Both the position numbers and the translations under genes were made by a program. A stretch of 64,000 bases of DNA from the NCBI GenBank assembly GCA_030737835.1, contig CM060854.1, forward strand, positions 10,473,272 to 10,537,271, read 5' to 3'. Positions within the stretch are counted from its first letter, which is position 1, and the number at the start of each line of letters is the position of its first letter. This document shows, piece by piece, positions 12,370 through 21,645 of the stretch. The stretch comes from Acorus gramineus (taxonomy: Eukaryota > Streptophyta > Magnoliopsida > Acorales > Acoraceae). The notes under the pieces are model-generated. The model saw only the letters and a list, made by a program, of their open reading frames with translations. It was not told where the DNA came from and did not search any database.

Positions 12370-12425
12370 TCTATTATTCATCCCTTTTCTGCCTTCACTT
12401 TGACCTCAAAAAAGCATTGTAACTA
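12370..12425 (+). repeat. Relic of the gene C promoter region, left of a LINE
   Basis: The stretch TTCACTTTGACCTC...CATTGTAACTAGTCC resembles 16498-16540 upstream of gene C (TTCACTGTGACCTC...CATTGAACCAGTCTC). The continuation, CCCCACATGGGTCC at 14053-14066, lies on the other side of the LINE and matches the CCCCACACGGGTCC block at 16570. Confidence 0.5.
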
Positions 12426-14047
12426 GTCCAACAAAATATGACCATGCGTGCTTGCGTCTGCTCTGCGAAAGCTTTGGGGTTGGTAAACGGTGAACCATGC
12501 GGGTTCTTACACATTAACAAGGGGTTGAGACAAGGAGACACTCTCTCTCTCCTTCTTTTCGTGATTGTGGCAAATGCATTTAGCTGAATGATGCAGAAAG
12601 CTTGAGCTGGGGGCTGGGTGAGAGGACTTCGATGTGGAGAAGGGTGGTCGGTGCATGATCTCGCACGTACAATACACATATGACACACTCATTTTATGTG
12701 AGGCTAGCCCGAGGATGGTTAGGGGGTCAAACTGGTATGTTGTTGCTTTGGGCTGGTATCCAGTCTGCTTGTAAATTTCAAGAAATCCTCCATTTCAGGC
12801 ATAAATGTGGAGGCCGGGCACCTCGCGAGGTTGTCCCATATCCTTGCTTGTGATGTGCATGAATTCCCAACAACTCGGGGTTGCCTCTGCACATTGGCAA
12901 ATTGACGAAGCATGATTGGGCGCCGTTAGTTGAACGGTTCGAGAAGAGGCGAGAGGGATGGCAAAGTAGCTTCCTTAGCATGGGCGGTAGGCTGATAATG
13001 CTTAAGGTGATGCTTTCGAATCTTTCGATATACTATCTCTCCATTTGCAAAATCCCCAAAGGGGTGTTGGGTAAATTAGAGGGCTTACATAGAAGGTTCC
13101 TATGGAGTGGTTCAAGGGAGGTCAAGAAGAAAATTCACCTTGTTAGTTGGGATCGGGTCTGTGATAGCAAGAAGAATGGGGGTGCCGGCGGGGTGGGTTC
13201 TTAATTTGGAGGACATGAATCGGGCATTGCTTCTCTAATGGTTGTGGGGTTGGGATATGGATCCAATCTTACTGTGGTGTCGAGTAGTGTGGGATTCATA
13301 CAATGGTGGTGCTCTCATACATAGTAGATACCCCATTTATTCTCGTCATACATCTTGGATTTGGCGGAGCAGTTTAGCTGAACTGGACATCTTCTCTTTG
13401 GCGACAGGTTGGCTGATCGGGGAGGGGACATCCACACGTTTTTGGCAAGACATTTGGGTTGGTGACACGCTGCTTAAATCCCAATTCCCTAATGTGTTTG
13501 AAATTGCTAGATACAAACAAGGGGCACGGTCATTCTCTTTTGGAGAACCCGTGGGCTGACTGGTTTTTGGGAAATCAAGTTGAGGAGAGCGGTTCAACAA
13601 GAAGAAGTGGACTAATATTTAGAGCTTTTGGAGCTTCTAAGGCAACAGGGAACAAAACCGAATTGCAATGATCTGGTGGTATGGCAACTTGCGCTGGGGA
13701 TGGGTTTAATTTCTCGGTAAAGTCTGGCTGGCTATGTTTGGTTGAGGAGGGAGAGAGATCTATATTGGGTCAAAGACTGTATGAGAAAAACATTTAGGAG
13801 ATGACTAAGTGTTTTGTTCAAGATTGGAGGCCCTCTTGTATGGGGGAGGGGAGTATTAGTTTCCAAAATGACATATTAGTTTTGTCATAGGGTGCGAGTC
13901 TACGATTTGGAATCTGGTAGATATCTCTTCTACTCAGGTGCCATTTGGTATAGCCTTTTTGTTTTATTTCTTTGCTTATTTTGTATTGAACTTTCGTTCT
14001 TAATATATTAAGTCGTATGCCTACCATTTTAGTAAAAAAAAAAAAAA
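12426..14047 (+). pseudogene. LINE reverse-transcriptase pseudogene
   Basis: Plus-strand L1-type LINE fragment. An early LRQGD motif of the reverse transcriptase appears near 12522-12537. It is followed by the post-RT region at 12881-13204 (FEKRREGWQ, SMGGRLIMLK, HRRFLWSG) and then 13242-13559 (WLIGEGTSTRFWQDIWVGD), which precede the zinc-binding domain in plant LINEs. Frames are broken by several stops and shifts, and the YADD catalytic box is not preserved. A poly(A) run near 14034-14047 marks the 3' end. The element seems to have landed in an old copy of the cysteine-rich gene promoter. Confidence 0.85.
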
Positions 14048-14075
14048 TTACCCCACATGGGTCCAAGTTTCCCGG

Positions 14076-15059
14076 GTTCAAATCGTTTATGGTTTTCTAC
14101 AAGAAGCTCCAGTTGTTTAGATAACGGATATATATTTGTTAATCATGGTTTAGATAACGAAATATATCCGGAATATTCCAACTCTGTTAAAGAATTTTTA
14201 ACCACGGGGGGTTATTTGCATTTATGGTATGTTTACAGGGGGTTATATGGATATATCGATATTACAGAGGGTTATATGGATATCAGGAAGATTACAGGGG
14301 GTTATATGGATTTTTCCCTTTCTCAAAATTTCAGATGTAACCAATAATTACTTTTTATAACTCTTTGTAATTCCTCGTGTTGAACTGTATAAATTGAGAT
14401 CCTCAACACTATAAGAGCTGGTTTGATAAGGGGATAAGTATTGGGATAATGGATAATTATGTGGATAAGTGAGTGAGGGGACAGCTTATTCTCATTTGGT
14501 ATAAAAAATTATTGGGATAAATTGTGGACAGTTATCCCGATATTGAAAATGAGGATATTTTGTTCCACTTAAAGGCTGAAATAACATTTATCCCCACTGT
14601 TTATCGCAATTTTAATAAATGTAAATATGAACAAAATTGATAGACTTTTTATCTTCTAAAATTAGAACAATTTATCATCAAAACCTTATCCCCTTGCCCA
14701 AAGAGGGAGAGGAGATTCATGTTACCATGCAAAAACATTGTTTGTGTAGATTTAAAATGTCAAAAATGTGGTAGAAACTACAGAGAATGTGAAAATCAAT
14801 CGGATCCGGATTTCACATTTAAACTGTTGAGAGGCAAATTCGAATGGTGCCTTAGCTTTTCAAAAGCATTTTTTTTCTGTTTGAAAACACGTTTGAAAAA
14901 TAAAAATATGAATAAAGTGATTTAAATAGCCTTTGATTTATGAAAAGAGCATTTTCTGCGTTTTTTAAAAAATAAATTTTTTACACTAAAAGCTGTAAGT
15001 AATTTTTTAATTAAGTTTGCTTCTTGAAACACGCTTAGTAACACATTTGAATTTTCTGC
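14076..15059. repeat. Cluster of MITE-like repeats
   Basis: No gene. About 14130-14335 is one end of the fold-back family with GGGGGTTATATGGAT repeats, also seen at 48688, 57288 and 59541. About 14393-14710 is bounded by GATAAGGGGATAAG and the inverted CTTATCCCCTTG, suggesting a MITE. About 14870-15112 resembles 56985-57232 in reverse (AAACACGTTTGAAAAATAA blocks). Confidence 0.5.
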
Positions 15060-15320
15060 TTAATTAAAAAGTAGAATTTTCTCCTGATCGTGTTACCAAA
15101 CGGGCCCTAATTAATTAAAAACTGAGACACCCTTTTAATTAATCAAAACTCTTTCTTGAATGTCTTCCCAGAGAATTCAAGCCCCATTGTTATGATCATT
15201 TCCCATTCATTTTTTGACACATAGTATGCTCGGTGAAGATGGTGGTTTTCTTTTAAAGATGTGCAGAACAATCATTCATGTAGTCATTTTTTACTATTTG
15301 AATTCATTTTTGCTTTTTAA
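15060..15320 (+). repeat. Decayed copy of the 3' flank of the cysteine-rich gene
   Basis: Matches about 17390-17640 in the same orientation: AAAACTGAGACAC, TTAATCAAAACT, then CTCGGTGAAGATGGTGG against CTTGGCGAAGATGGTGG. No gene body remains. Confidence 0.6.
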
Positions 15321-16539
15321 TGAAGTACATAAAAAATAAAATAAAAATATGTTAAATTCAATTTTTTTTAACTCACCTTTTAAGTTCTACAATTTTGTTC
15401 GAAGTTATATGTATTTATACATAGATTTCTTCTTTATCATGTGACCTCCAAATAAATGTATATGATGTACAGTGGAGATAAAAAATAAGGCTAAAAAAGA
15501 GAATGAGTATATAATCTAATGAGTTGAAAGCATTTATATTTTTCAACATTTTCTAAATTTATTAATTTATATATGTATATATATTGGGAAAAGTGAGGAT
15601 TGCATGAATAACTCAGTGGATTAGCAGTTTTTTTTTTAATGTGTTCGCATGTTGGAATTTCAAAAGGTGGTCTACACATATGTCAGATGAGTCTCGTGTT
15701 TTCAATTTTGATTTAGTTAAGTCCGAGTCCAATTAATTACTAAGGGCATTGTTATACTCAAACGCTTCTATATGTCACATCATTTAACACAATATATGAA
15801 ATCTTTGATGGAATATATACTCTAAATACAAAAATGTATGTGTTTCTGTATTCAATTATATATTTTACTTTTTTGTGAAAACAAGGGCCTTATTAGATGG
15901 GATATATTTCGAAAAAAATTTAAAAACCATGATGTAACATTTTCCTTAATTCAATGTTTATGTGCAGGTCATTGTTTAGTGATGCTGCTCTCCATGTTGA
16001 CAAAGTTTGGGTACTGATATAAGTTATTTTGGGATAGATAACTATTTAATAAAAAATAAATTAACTTTTTTGTTATTTTTTAATTATTCTTGTTGGAAAA
16101 CATAATAATGAATTTTTTGTTATTTAGTTGATTATGAATAAATTATTCTTAAAAGTGAATGAGATATAAATATTTTTTTATGAATGGTAAAAAAATGATT
16201 TAACATGTGGATCGACCCCCTGAATTATAAGCGGTGATGACAGATGATCGACCTCTTTTTACCAGTTGAATAAATTGAGTGAAATAACATAATGTCAAAT
16301 GTGACATGGAATATTAATACCACATTTATTCTGTCATAACTATACTAACATATTCTTTGTAAACAAACAGAATTTTAGACTCATTCTCCATATTCCACCC
16401 TATTCTCCCCCCTATTCCAGTATCCAATAGGGCATAAGAATTGCGAAAGTACTGGGACTTTAATTTATAAAGATACATAGCATTATATTGAACCAGTCTT
16501 CACTGTGACCTCTGAAAAACATTGAACCAGTCTCAAAAC
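15321..16539. other. Intergenic DNA upstream of gene C
   Basis: AT-rich with no coding frame. About 16020-16420 belongs to the same repeat family as 10370-10640. Confidence 0.45.
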
Positions 16540-16640
16540 TCTACTCCACACGGGTCAAAGTTTCCTCTACCCCACACGGGTCCTCCTCAATGAGAACAAA
16601 ATCACAAACCCCAAAAGATTTTCATCACAAACCACTTCTC

Positions 16641-16648
16641 TATATATA
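16641..16648 (+). promoter_or_regulatory. TATA box of gene C
   Basis: TATATATA, 63-70 bases before the ATG. Compared with gene A, about 13 extra bases (CCTCACACATTT region) lie between this TATA box and the shared AACAACACTTATAG leader. Confidence 0.7.
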
Positions 16649-16710
16649 CCTCACACATTTAACAACACTTATAGAAATTAAGCTGTGTGTGCCCTCTCTA
16701 AAATCCTTCC

Positions 16711-17034
16711 ATGGCAAACTCCAAGTCTCTCCCTTTTGTCCTCCTCTTGTTCTTCTTCCTCCTCCCATTTGTTCATGGTGAACAATTTCAAGAACACAAC
16801 AGTGTGAAGTTTGTGAAGAGATGCCCCCACATTAAGATCCCGGCCTGTCGTGGCCTCGTCGCCAACGACCGTTGCTGTGCCGCCATCTCCGACGTTTACC
16901 GGACCTCCGACCGTGGCTGCGTTTGCATGCGCCTAGGGATGGTGGACTCCAAGGACCTCCTCCCTCGTAGTCTCAGCCTCTGTGATAAATGCCTGCATGA
17001 GAAATCCAAGACCCACTGTTGTGATCATTCATAA
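16711..17034 (+). CDS. Small secreted cysteine-rich protein, lipid-transfer-like (gene C)
   Basis: Intact single-exon gene of 107 residues, 99 of them identical to gene A. It has a signal peptide at residues 1 to about 23, then cysteines at 38, 46, 55, 56, 70, 72, 91, 94, 103 and 104. The order C, C, CC, CXC, C, C fits the eight-cysteine lipid-transfer/albumin superfamily; the terminal CC at 103-104 is extra. All ten cysteines are kept between A and C, while the eight changes fall between them (for example Gly/Arg at 37 and Met/Lys at 81). By eye there are about seven silent changes against eight amino-acid changes. Silent sites are fewer, so this suggests mild constraint. Extracellular action is inferred from the signal peptide; ligand and target are unknown. 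Confidence 0.82.
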   Translation: MANSKSLPFVLLLFFFLLPFVHGEQFQEHNSVKFVKRCPHIKIPACRGLVANDRCCAAISDVYRTSDRGCVCMRLGMVDSKDLLPRSLSLCDKCLHEKSKTHCCDHS

Positions 17035-17678
17035 TTCATTTATAAATTAGTTACTTTTTAAAAGAAAAGAAAGTAGTGGTTTTTTTTTTTTTTGGGTATC
17101 GGCTGGTGGGGTTAATCAAATATAACTGTGTGTAACTTCTAATATTCATTTTTTTATAAATTGAGATACTTTAACACAGTGAAGAGGAGAGATTTATATT
17201 TTTAGGTGTGGGGAGATTTATGTTGTGATGGAAATGCATTGTTTACGAAAACTTTAAACGTTGAAAATATAACAAAAAAGTTGCGAAAGTCATCAAAAAA
17301 ATCATTTGGATGTGCGTTTGACATTTTAAATCGTAGAATTCGCTCAAACATGAATCTAAATGATGTCTTTTAAAAAAAAAATGGTTTTTTGAACTAAAAT
17401 TAAGACGTGTTTTTTAAGTAATCAAAACTATGTGATGTTGAATATGTCTTCTTAAAAGATTCAATTCTTATTATTGTGGTCATTGATCCTTCATTTCCAG
17501 TCACAATTAAGGTGTGCTTGGCGAAGATGGTGGTCCTTTAAAATTGTGAGAGATAATCATTTATGAAGTCACTTTTTGCAATACCCAACATATTTTAAAT
17601 TTATTTTTTGCTTCTTTAATCAAGGATATACTATATTCCTCTAGAAAAAAATATATGAATAAATGTTTCATTCAATCA

Positions 17679-17744
17679 TGTGATAAATGCCTGCATGAGA
17701 AATCCAAGACCCACTGTTGTGATCATTCATAATTCATTTATAAA
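17679..17744 (+). pseudogene. 3' tail fragment of the cysteine-rich gene, right arm
   Basis: TGTGATAAATGCCTGCATG through the stop and 3' flank, essentially identical to the end of gene C (16983-17048). It ends at the LINE target duplication (17729-17744). Counterpart of 5744-5807. Confidence 0.78.
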
Positions 17745-18544
17745 CGCCAGGAGCTTCTCCTTTAAAGAAGCGTACAACTGGTGGTGTCGAGATCGAGCTG
17801 GTTCTTCCCCGATTCGCATGCTGTTGCCACAAATCTGAAAACCCAAAATCCCTTTGAAGATCAAGATCTTTATGTGGCTTCTTTATCACAACAGGGTGGT
17901 GACGTTGGTCTATAGGGCCAAATGGAATCGGTCAGCCTCAACTACATGCATCCTCTGTTTGGAGGAGCCGGAGACAACGCAACACTTATTCTGCCAGTGT
18001 CGGATTGTTCGTCGCTTGTGGTCGGCGATCGGGGACACTATTGGGCTATCCCTGAACTTCCAATCGTTGGAGGAGCTCTGGTTGGCTGGCAAGGATCTTC
18101 ATCACCCCAGTGCGAGCAAGGCGGCGGGTCACATCTCTCAATCAATTGTCCCAGCAAGTACTTGGGCGATTTGGCTCTCGTAAAACGCAATACTATTTAG
18201 AGGTGCGATAATTTATTGGGAGAATATGTGGGAATTTTTTTGTGTATGCGTGCGTGATTGGGGTTGGTTTATGGCGGGTGCGAGGGAGGTGTACTTCGAT
18301 AGCGGGCACTTGAGGATTGTGGTTTAACGGGGTGAATCTCTTGATGTCAAGCTCGGTTAAATATCTTTAACCGGCCTTTCTCTGCCAAGAATTACCTCTT
18401 CTCTCCCTCTCCTTATGTTCATAGCTAGTTTTCTGGTTTGTTTTGAATTTTCTTTATTTTCCTCTCACCTCCTTCAGTGTTGTATTTCGAAATCTTCAAT
18501 AAAATCATGATTGCAACATCTACCTATTTTTTTAAAAAAAAAGA
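17745..18544 (+). mobile_element. 5'-truncated LINE insertion, right arm
   Basis: Flanked by ATAATTCATTTATAAA at 17729-17744 and 18545-18560, the reverse complement of the duplication around the left-arm copy. The zinc-binding region reads from 17854 (FMWLLYHNRV, CILC, HLFCQC) but meets a stop at about 18181, where the left-arm copy keeps a serine-glutamine pair (TCGCAA against TCGTAA). The upstream frame is also shifted. The left-arm frame stays open for 169 residues. Confidence 0.9.
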
Positions 18545-19795
18545 ATAATTCATTTATAAAGCTACATTTATTATGGAAAAGGTAGCTCTACATAGTTTGG
18601 ATTTTTTATTTTCAAGAAGCTTATATCTAGGTACCGTTTGGATGTACGATTCACGACGCTTGATTTTGTATAAACTCTTATACCGTAGTGTATGATGGCC
18701 TTTATCGTAGTGTATGAGGCTTAAAAAAAATTTCTATTTCTGAATAAAAAAATAACTAATGTATATCAGTGTACACTTTAATTTATTAGGATACGTGTTT
18801 CAATGGGCAGATGTATATTTAAAAAAAAATTTAGAACTTGACTTTTATTGGGATGTTTTTTTTAATTCAGAAATCAATATTTCAAAGCAGTTGATGTTTG
18901 ACAGAGAAAATTGTTTTTCAATTCAAAAAATCGATTCCGACCAAAAAGAAATGTTTTTGAGCTTTTCAAAACACAGATTTTGAGAAAAAAAAATTAAAAG
19001 GAATTCAGCTTCCGATTCTGAATAAAGCTGTCTCGTTTAACTGTACGATTTTAATTTTTTAGCCTTTCAAAAAATAAAAACTGTCCACGTACAATCAAAT
19101 AGGGCCTTAGAATTCAAACGATGCCTTATCAAAAGCATATTTGTTGAACTAAAAACTGAGACGCGCTTTCTAATTAATCAAAACTCGGTGATGAATTTGT
19201 TATTGGAAAATCAAGCCCCATAGTTGTAATCATTGATCATTTTGTCAACAGGATCTAAACGTTGCATAAGCTTCGTCAAACCGCGTCGGCATCGCCAGAG
19301 AATTATGAGAGGGACTTTTAGATTTTGACATGCACACTGTTATACGTGGATTTCGCTCAAATGAATAGGGTAATGTTATATTCAGTTCTATTTTCAGTTT
19401 ATATGTGTTTTGAATTTTTTAAAAATAATATACTTCATCTAATGAGATACATGCTTTTATAAAAAATGAAACATATACTCTAATGAATTACATGGATGTA
19501 TTTATAAAAAATATAAAAAAATTCTTTTAAAACATATGCCTTGTTAACGTGAGCATATGCATCGATAGAAATTTATCGATGCATATAAATATGAGTGATA
19601 TACATACTCCAAAGTCACATCTTCTGCTTTTGTTCACACAATGGAGGAAACTTCGGTTTTATTGTGGGACAAGTTTTGTGGGACCAATGATATGGGCATA
19701 AAGGGAGAGAGAAGGGGATATCAATTATCAATGTTTCACGGAAAATAAAATAAAATAAAATTTAGCATAGGGTGGACTCATAGAAGTTAATAGGA

Positions 19796-21283
19796 ATAGT
19801 CAATTAGGATTTTCATGGACAAAATGTCCATGCTCGTGAATTTGTAAATCTTGTGTTTTTCAATCAGGATTTTGGTTCGTTGACAAAAAGTCCAGCGTTA
19901 TTCGATTGAGACATTATTTCGTGGACATAAAGTCCAGCGTTATTCGATTGAGACATTATTTCGTGGACATAAAGTCCAGCGTTATTCGATTGAGACATTA
20001 TTTCGTGGACATAAAGTCCAGCGTTATTCGATTGAGACATTATTTCGTGGACATAAAGTCTAATGTTATTCGATTAAGACATTATTTCGTGGACAAAAAG
20101 TCCAGCGTTATTCGATTGAGACTCCTCATGGTAGACATTTTGTCATGTGTTATTCAATTTAAACAGGATTTGTGAAGACTTTCATAAGTGATGGATTCTT
20201 GTGGACTTTAGAGAGAGAAATATAAAGGAAAAGGTCATTTCAAAATCCCACCCAAATGGGTGGGATTCTCATGGACTTTTATTCCAGCATTGTGAATATT
20301 TCTTCTTTTTTTCTTTTAACAAATCTACTTTATGATTTTTATCACATGCCTTTCATATTTTTATTCACTTTTTTTTCTTTATTTATCATCTTTTTTTTTA
20401 TGAATGTCCATATGTATGAAATATTCCTATCACCTCATATGTTTGATGAATATATGAGAATGATAGTGTTGGCTTGTGCGGCTTTACATAACTTTCTGCG
20501 TAAAGAGTATCATTCAGATGAGTTTTCAGAAGATCTAGAAGATGATGATGAAATTGTTCTAACTGAGGAGCAACAACGAGAGGACAATGAAGACTCTCCG
20601 GAAGTTCAAACTCAAGAGCAACAACGCGGAGATGCCAATAATTGGCGGTTAAATATAGCTAAACGTATGTGGGATGACCGTGACATCAATATTCATGGTG
20701 AACTAATGTAATATTATCAAGTTAAAAATGGTGTCTTTATCATGGCATTCTAGCAATATACATTTCAGATATATAAATATTGATATTTACTATATTAAAT
20801 TACATTTTATGTTGGGTATCAATAATTTATGTTGAATTTGAATATTTGAGTTCTTTATTTGTTATTTTAAAATTCTAAAAATATTTTTGTGTTTATTAAT
20901 AGAAATCCACATGTGAAAAGAGTCAATCTCTGAAAGTCTGTAAAAGTCTGTGAAAATCTGTGAAAGTCCATGAGAGTGATTTGTGAAAGTCTACAAAAGT
21001 CTGTGAAAGTCCATGAGAGTGATTTGTGAAAGTCTGCAAAAGTCTATGAAAGTTTATGAAAATCCATAAGAGTCAATATGTGAAAGTCTGCAAATGTCTG
21101 TGAAAATCTGTGAAAGTCCATGAGAGTCAGTTTGTGAAAGTCTGCAAAAGTCTGTGAAAGTCCATGAGAGTTAATTTGTGAAAGTCTGCAAAAGTCCACG
21201 AAAGTCTGCAAAAGTCTGTGAAAGTCTGCAAAGTCTATAAAAGTCCATCACTTAAATAATGTCCACAGAAATCCATCAAAGTC
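19796..21283 (+). mobile_element. PIF/Harbinger-like element inserted in the right arm
   Basis: This stretch is missing from the left arm, where AGAAGTTTACGTGCAAGTCCACC is short and continuous. The stretch holds a transposase C-terminus (20406-20711) and repeat-rich ends. At 19878-20130 a 42-bp unit (TTTCGTGGACATAAAGTCCA core) repeats about five times. At 20915-21280 GTGAAAGTCTGCAAAAGTC-type units repeat. Inverted GGTGGACTCA motifs occur at about 19765 and, reversed, at 21284, so the true termini may lie slightly outside. A clean 3-bp target duplication was not seen. Confidence 0.7.
20406..20711 (+). pseudogene. PIF/Harbinger transposase C-terminal fragment
   Basis: The frame encodes MIVLACAALHNFLRKEY, the conserved ALHNF box near the end of PIF/Harbinger (DDE_Tnp_4) transposases. 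An acidic Glu/Gln-rich tail and NNWRLNIAKRMWDDR follow, then a stop. The DDE catalytic core is absent, so the fragment cannot be active. Upstream sequence in the same frame (20256-20405) is T-rich and does not look like transposase. Confidence 0.75.
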
Positions 21284-21504
21284 TGAGTCCACCATGGAAG
21301 AGTTAGAATTTTTTTATAATATAAAGCACATACATTTATAAAAATAAATCAATAAATTATATACTCAAATCAGCTGGATGATACCTCTTTTATAATTTTT
21401 TTAATCTAAGTATATACTAGCATAATAATCTAGTATACGCTGGCCCAACCTAGGTTAGGCGAAAGTGGAGTTAGATATATCTTAATAATCTAATATATGA
21501 CTAT

Positions 21505-21632
21505 TTTTTTTTTATTTTTTTTTTGAAACAAAATAGACGATACGACCAGAAATTTTATATAAATACTCGTAATAATAGGTCCAATGAAAGGCAAAGTGCC
21601 AACATACATACAATAACAAAGTGCCCAATTCC
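21505..21632 (-). mobile_element. LINE 3'-end fragment (128 bp)
   Basis: Perfect 13-bp target duplication AATATATGACTAT at 21492-21504 and 21633-21645. A T-rich run at the left end is the poly(A) tail of a minus-strand insertion. Only 3' UTR-like sequence remains, as in a very short 5'-truncated LINE. Confidence 0.8.
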
Positions 21633-21645
21633 AATATATGACTAT

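Larger units (their letters stand above)
16540..21345. repeat. Right arm of the large inverted duplication
   Basis: Reverse-complement partner of 3640-6835. It carries gene C, the gene-tail fragment (17679-17744), the truncated LINE (17745-18544) and the outer flank up to ATTTATAAAA at 21343. It is longer than the left arm because a roughly 1.49-kb PIF/Harbinger-like element sits at 19796-21283. Non-coding parts (17035-17678, 18561-19795) hold no further gene; 18680-18830 and 19370-19560 are dispersed repeats. Confidence 0.85.

Noticed and set aside
16590-16781. Open frame overlapping the gene C promoter and signal-peptide codons
   Set aside because: It runs across the TATA box and is the out-of-frame shadow of the gene C leader; the same frame appears beside gene A for the same reason.
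19906-20175. 89-codon frame made of 14-residue repeats
   Set aside because: Produced by a 42-bp tandem repeat whose length is a multiple of three; it lies in transposon subterminal DNA, not in a gene.
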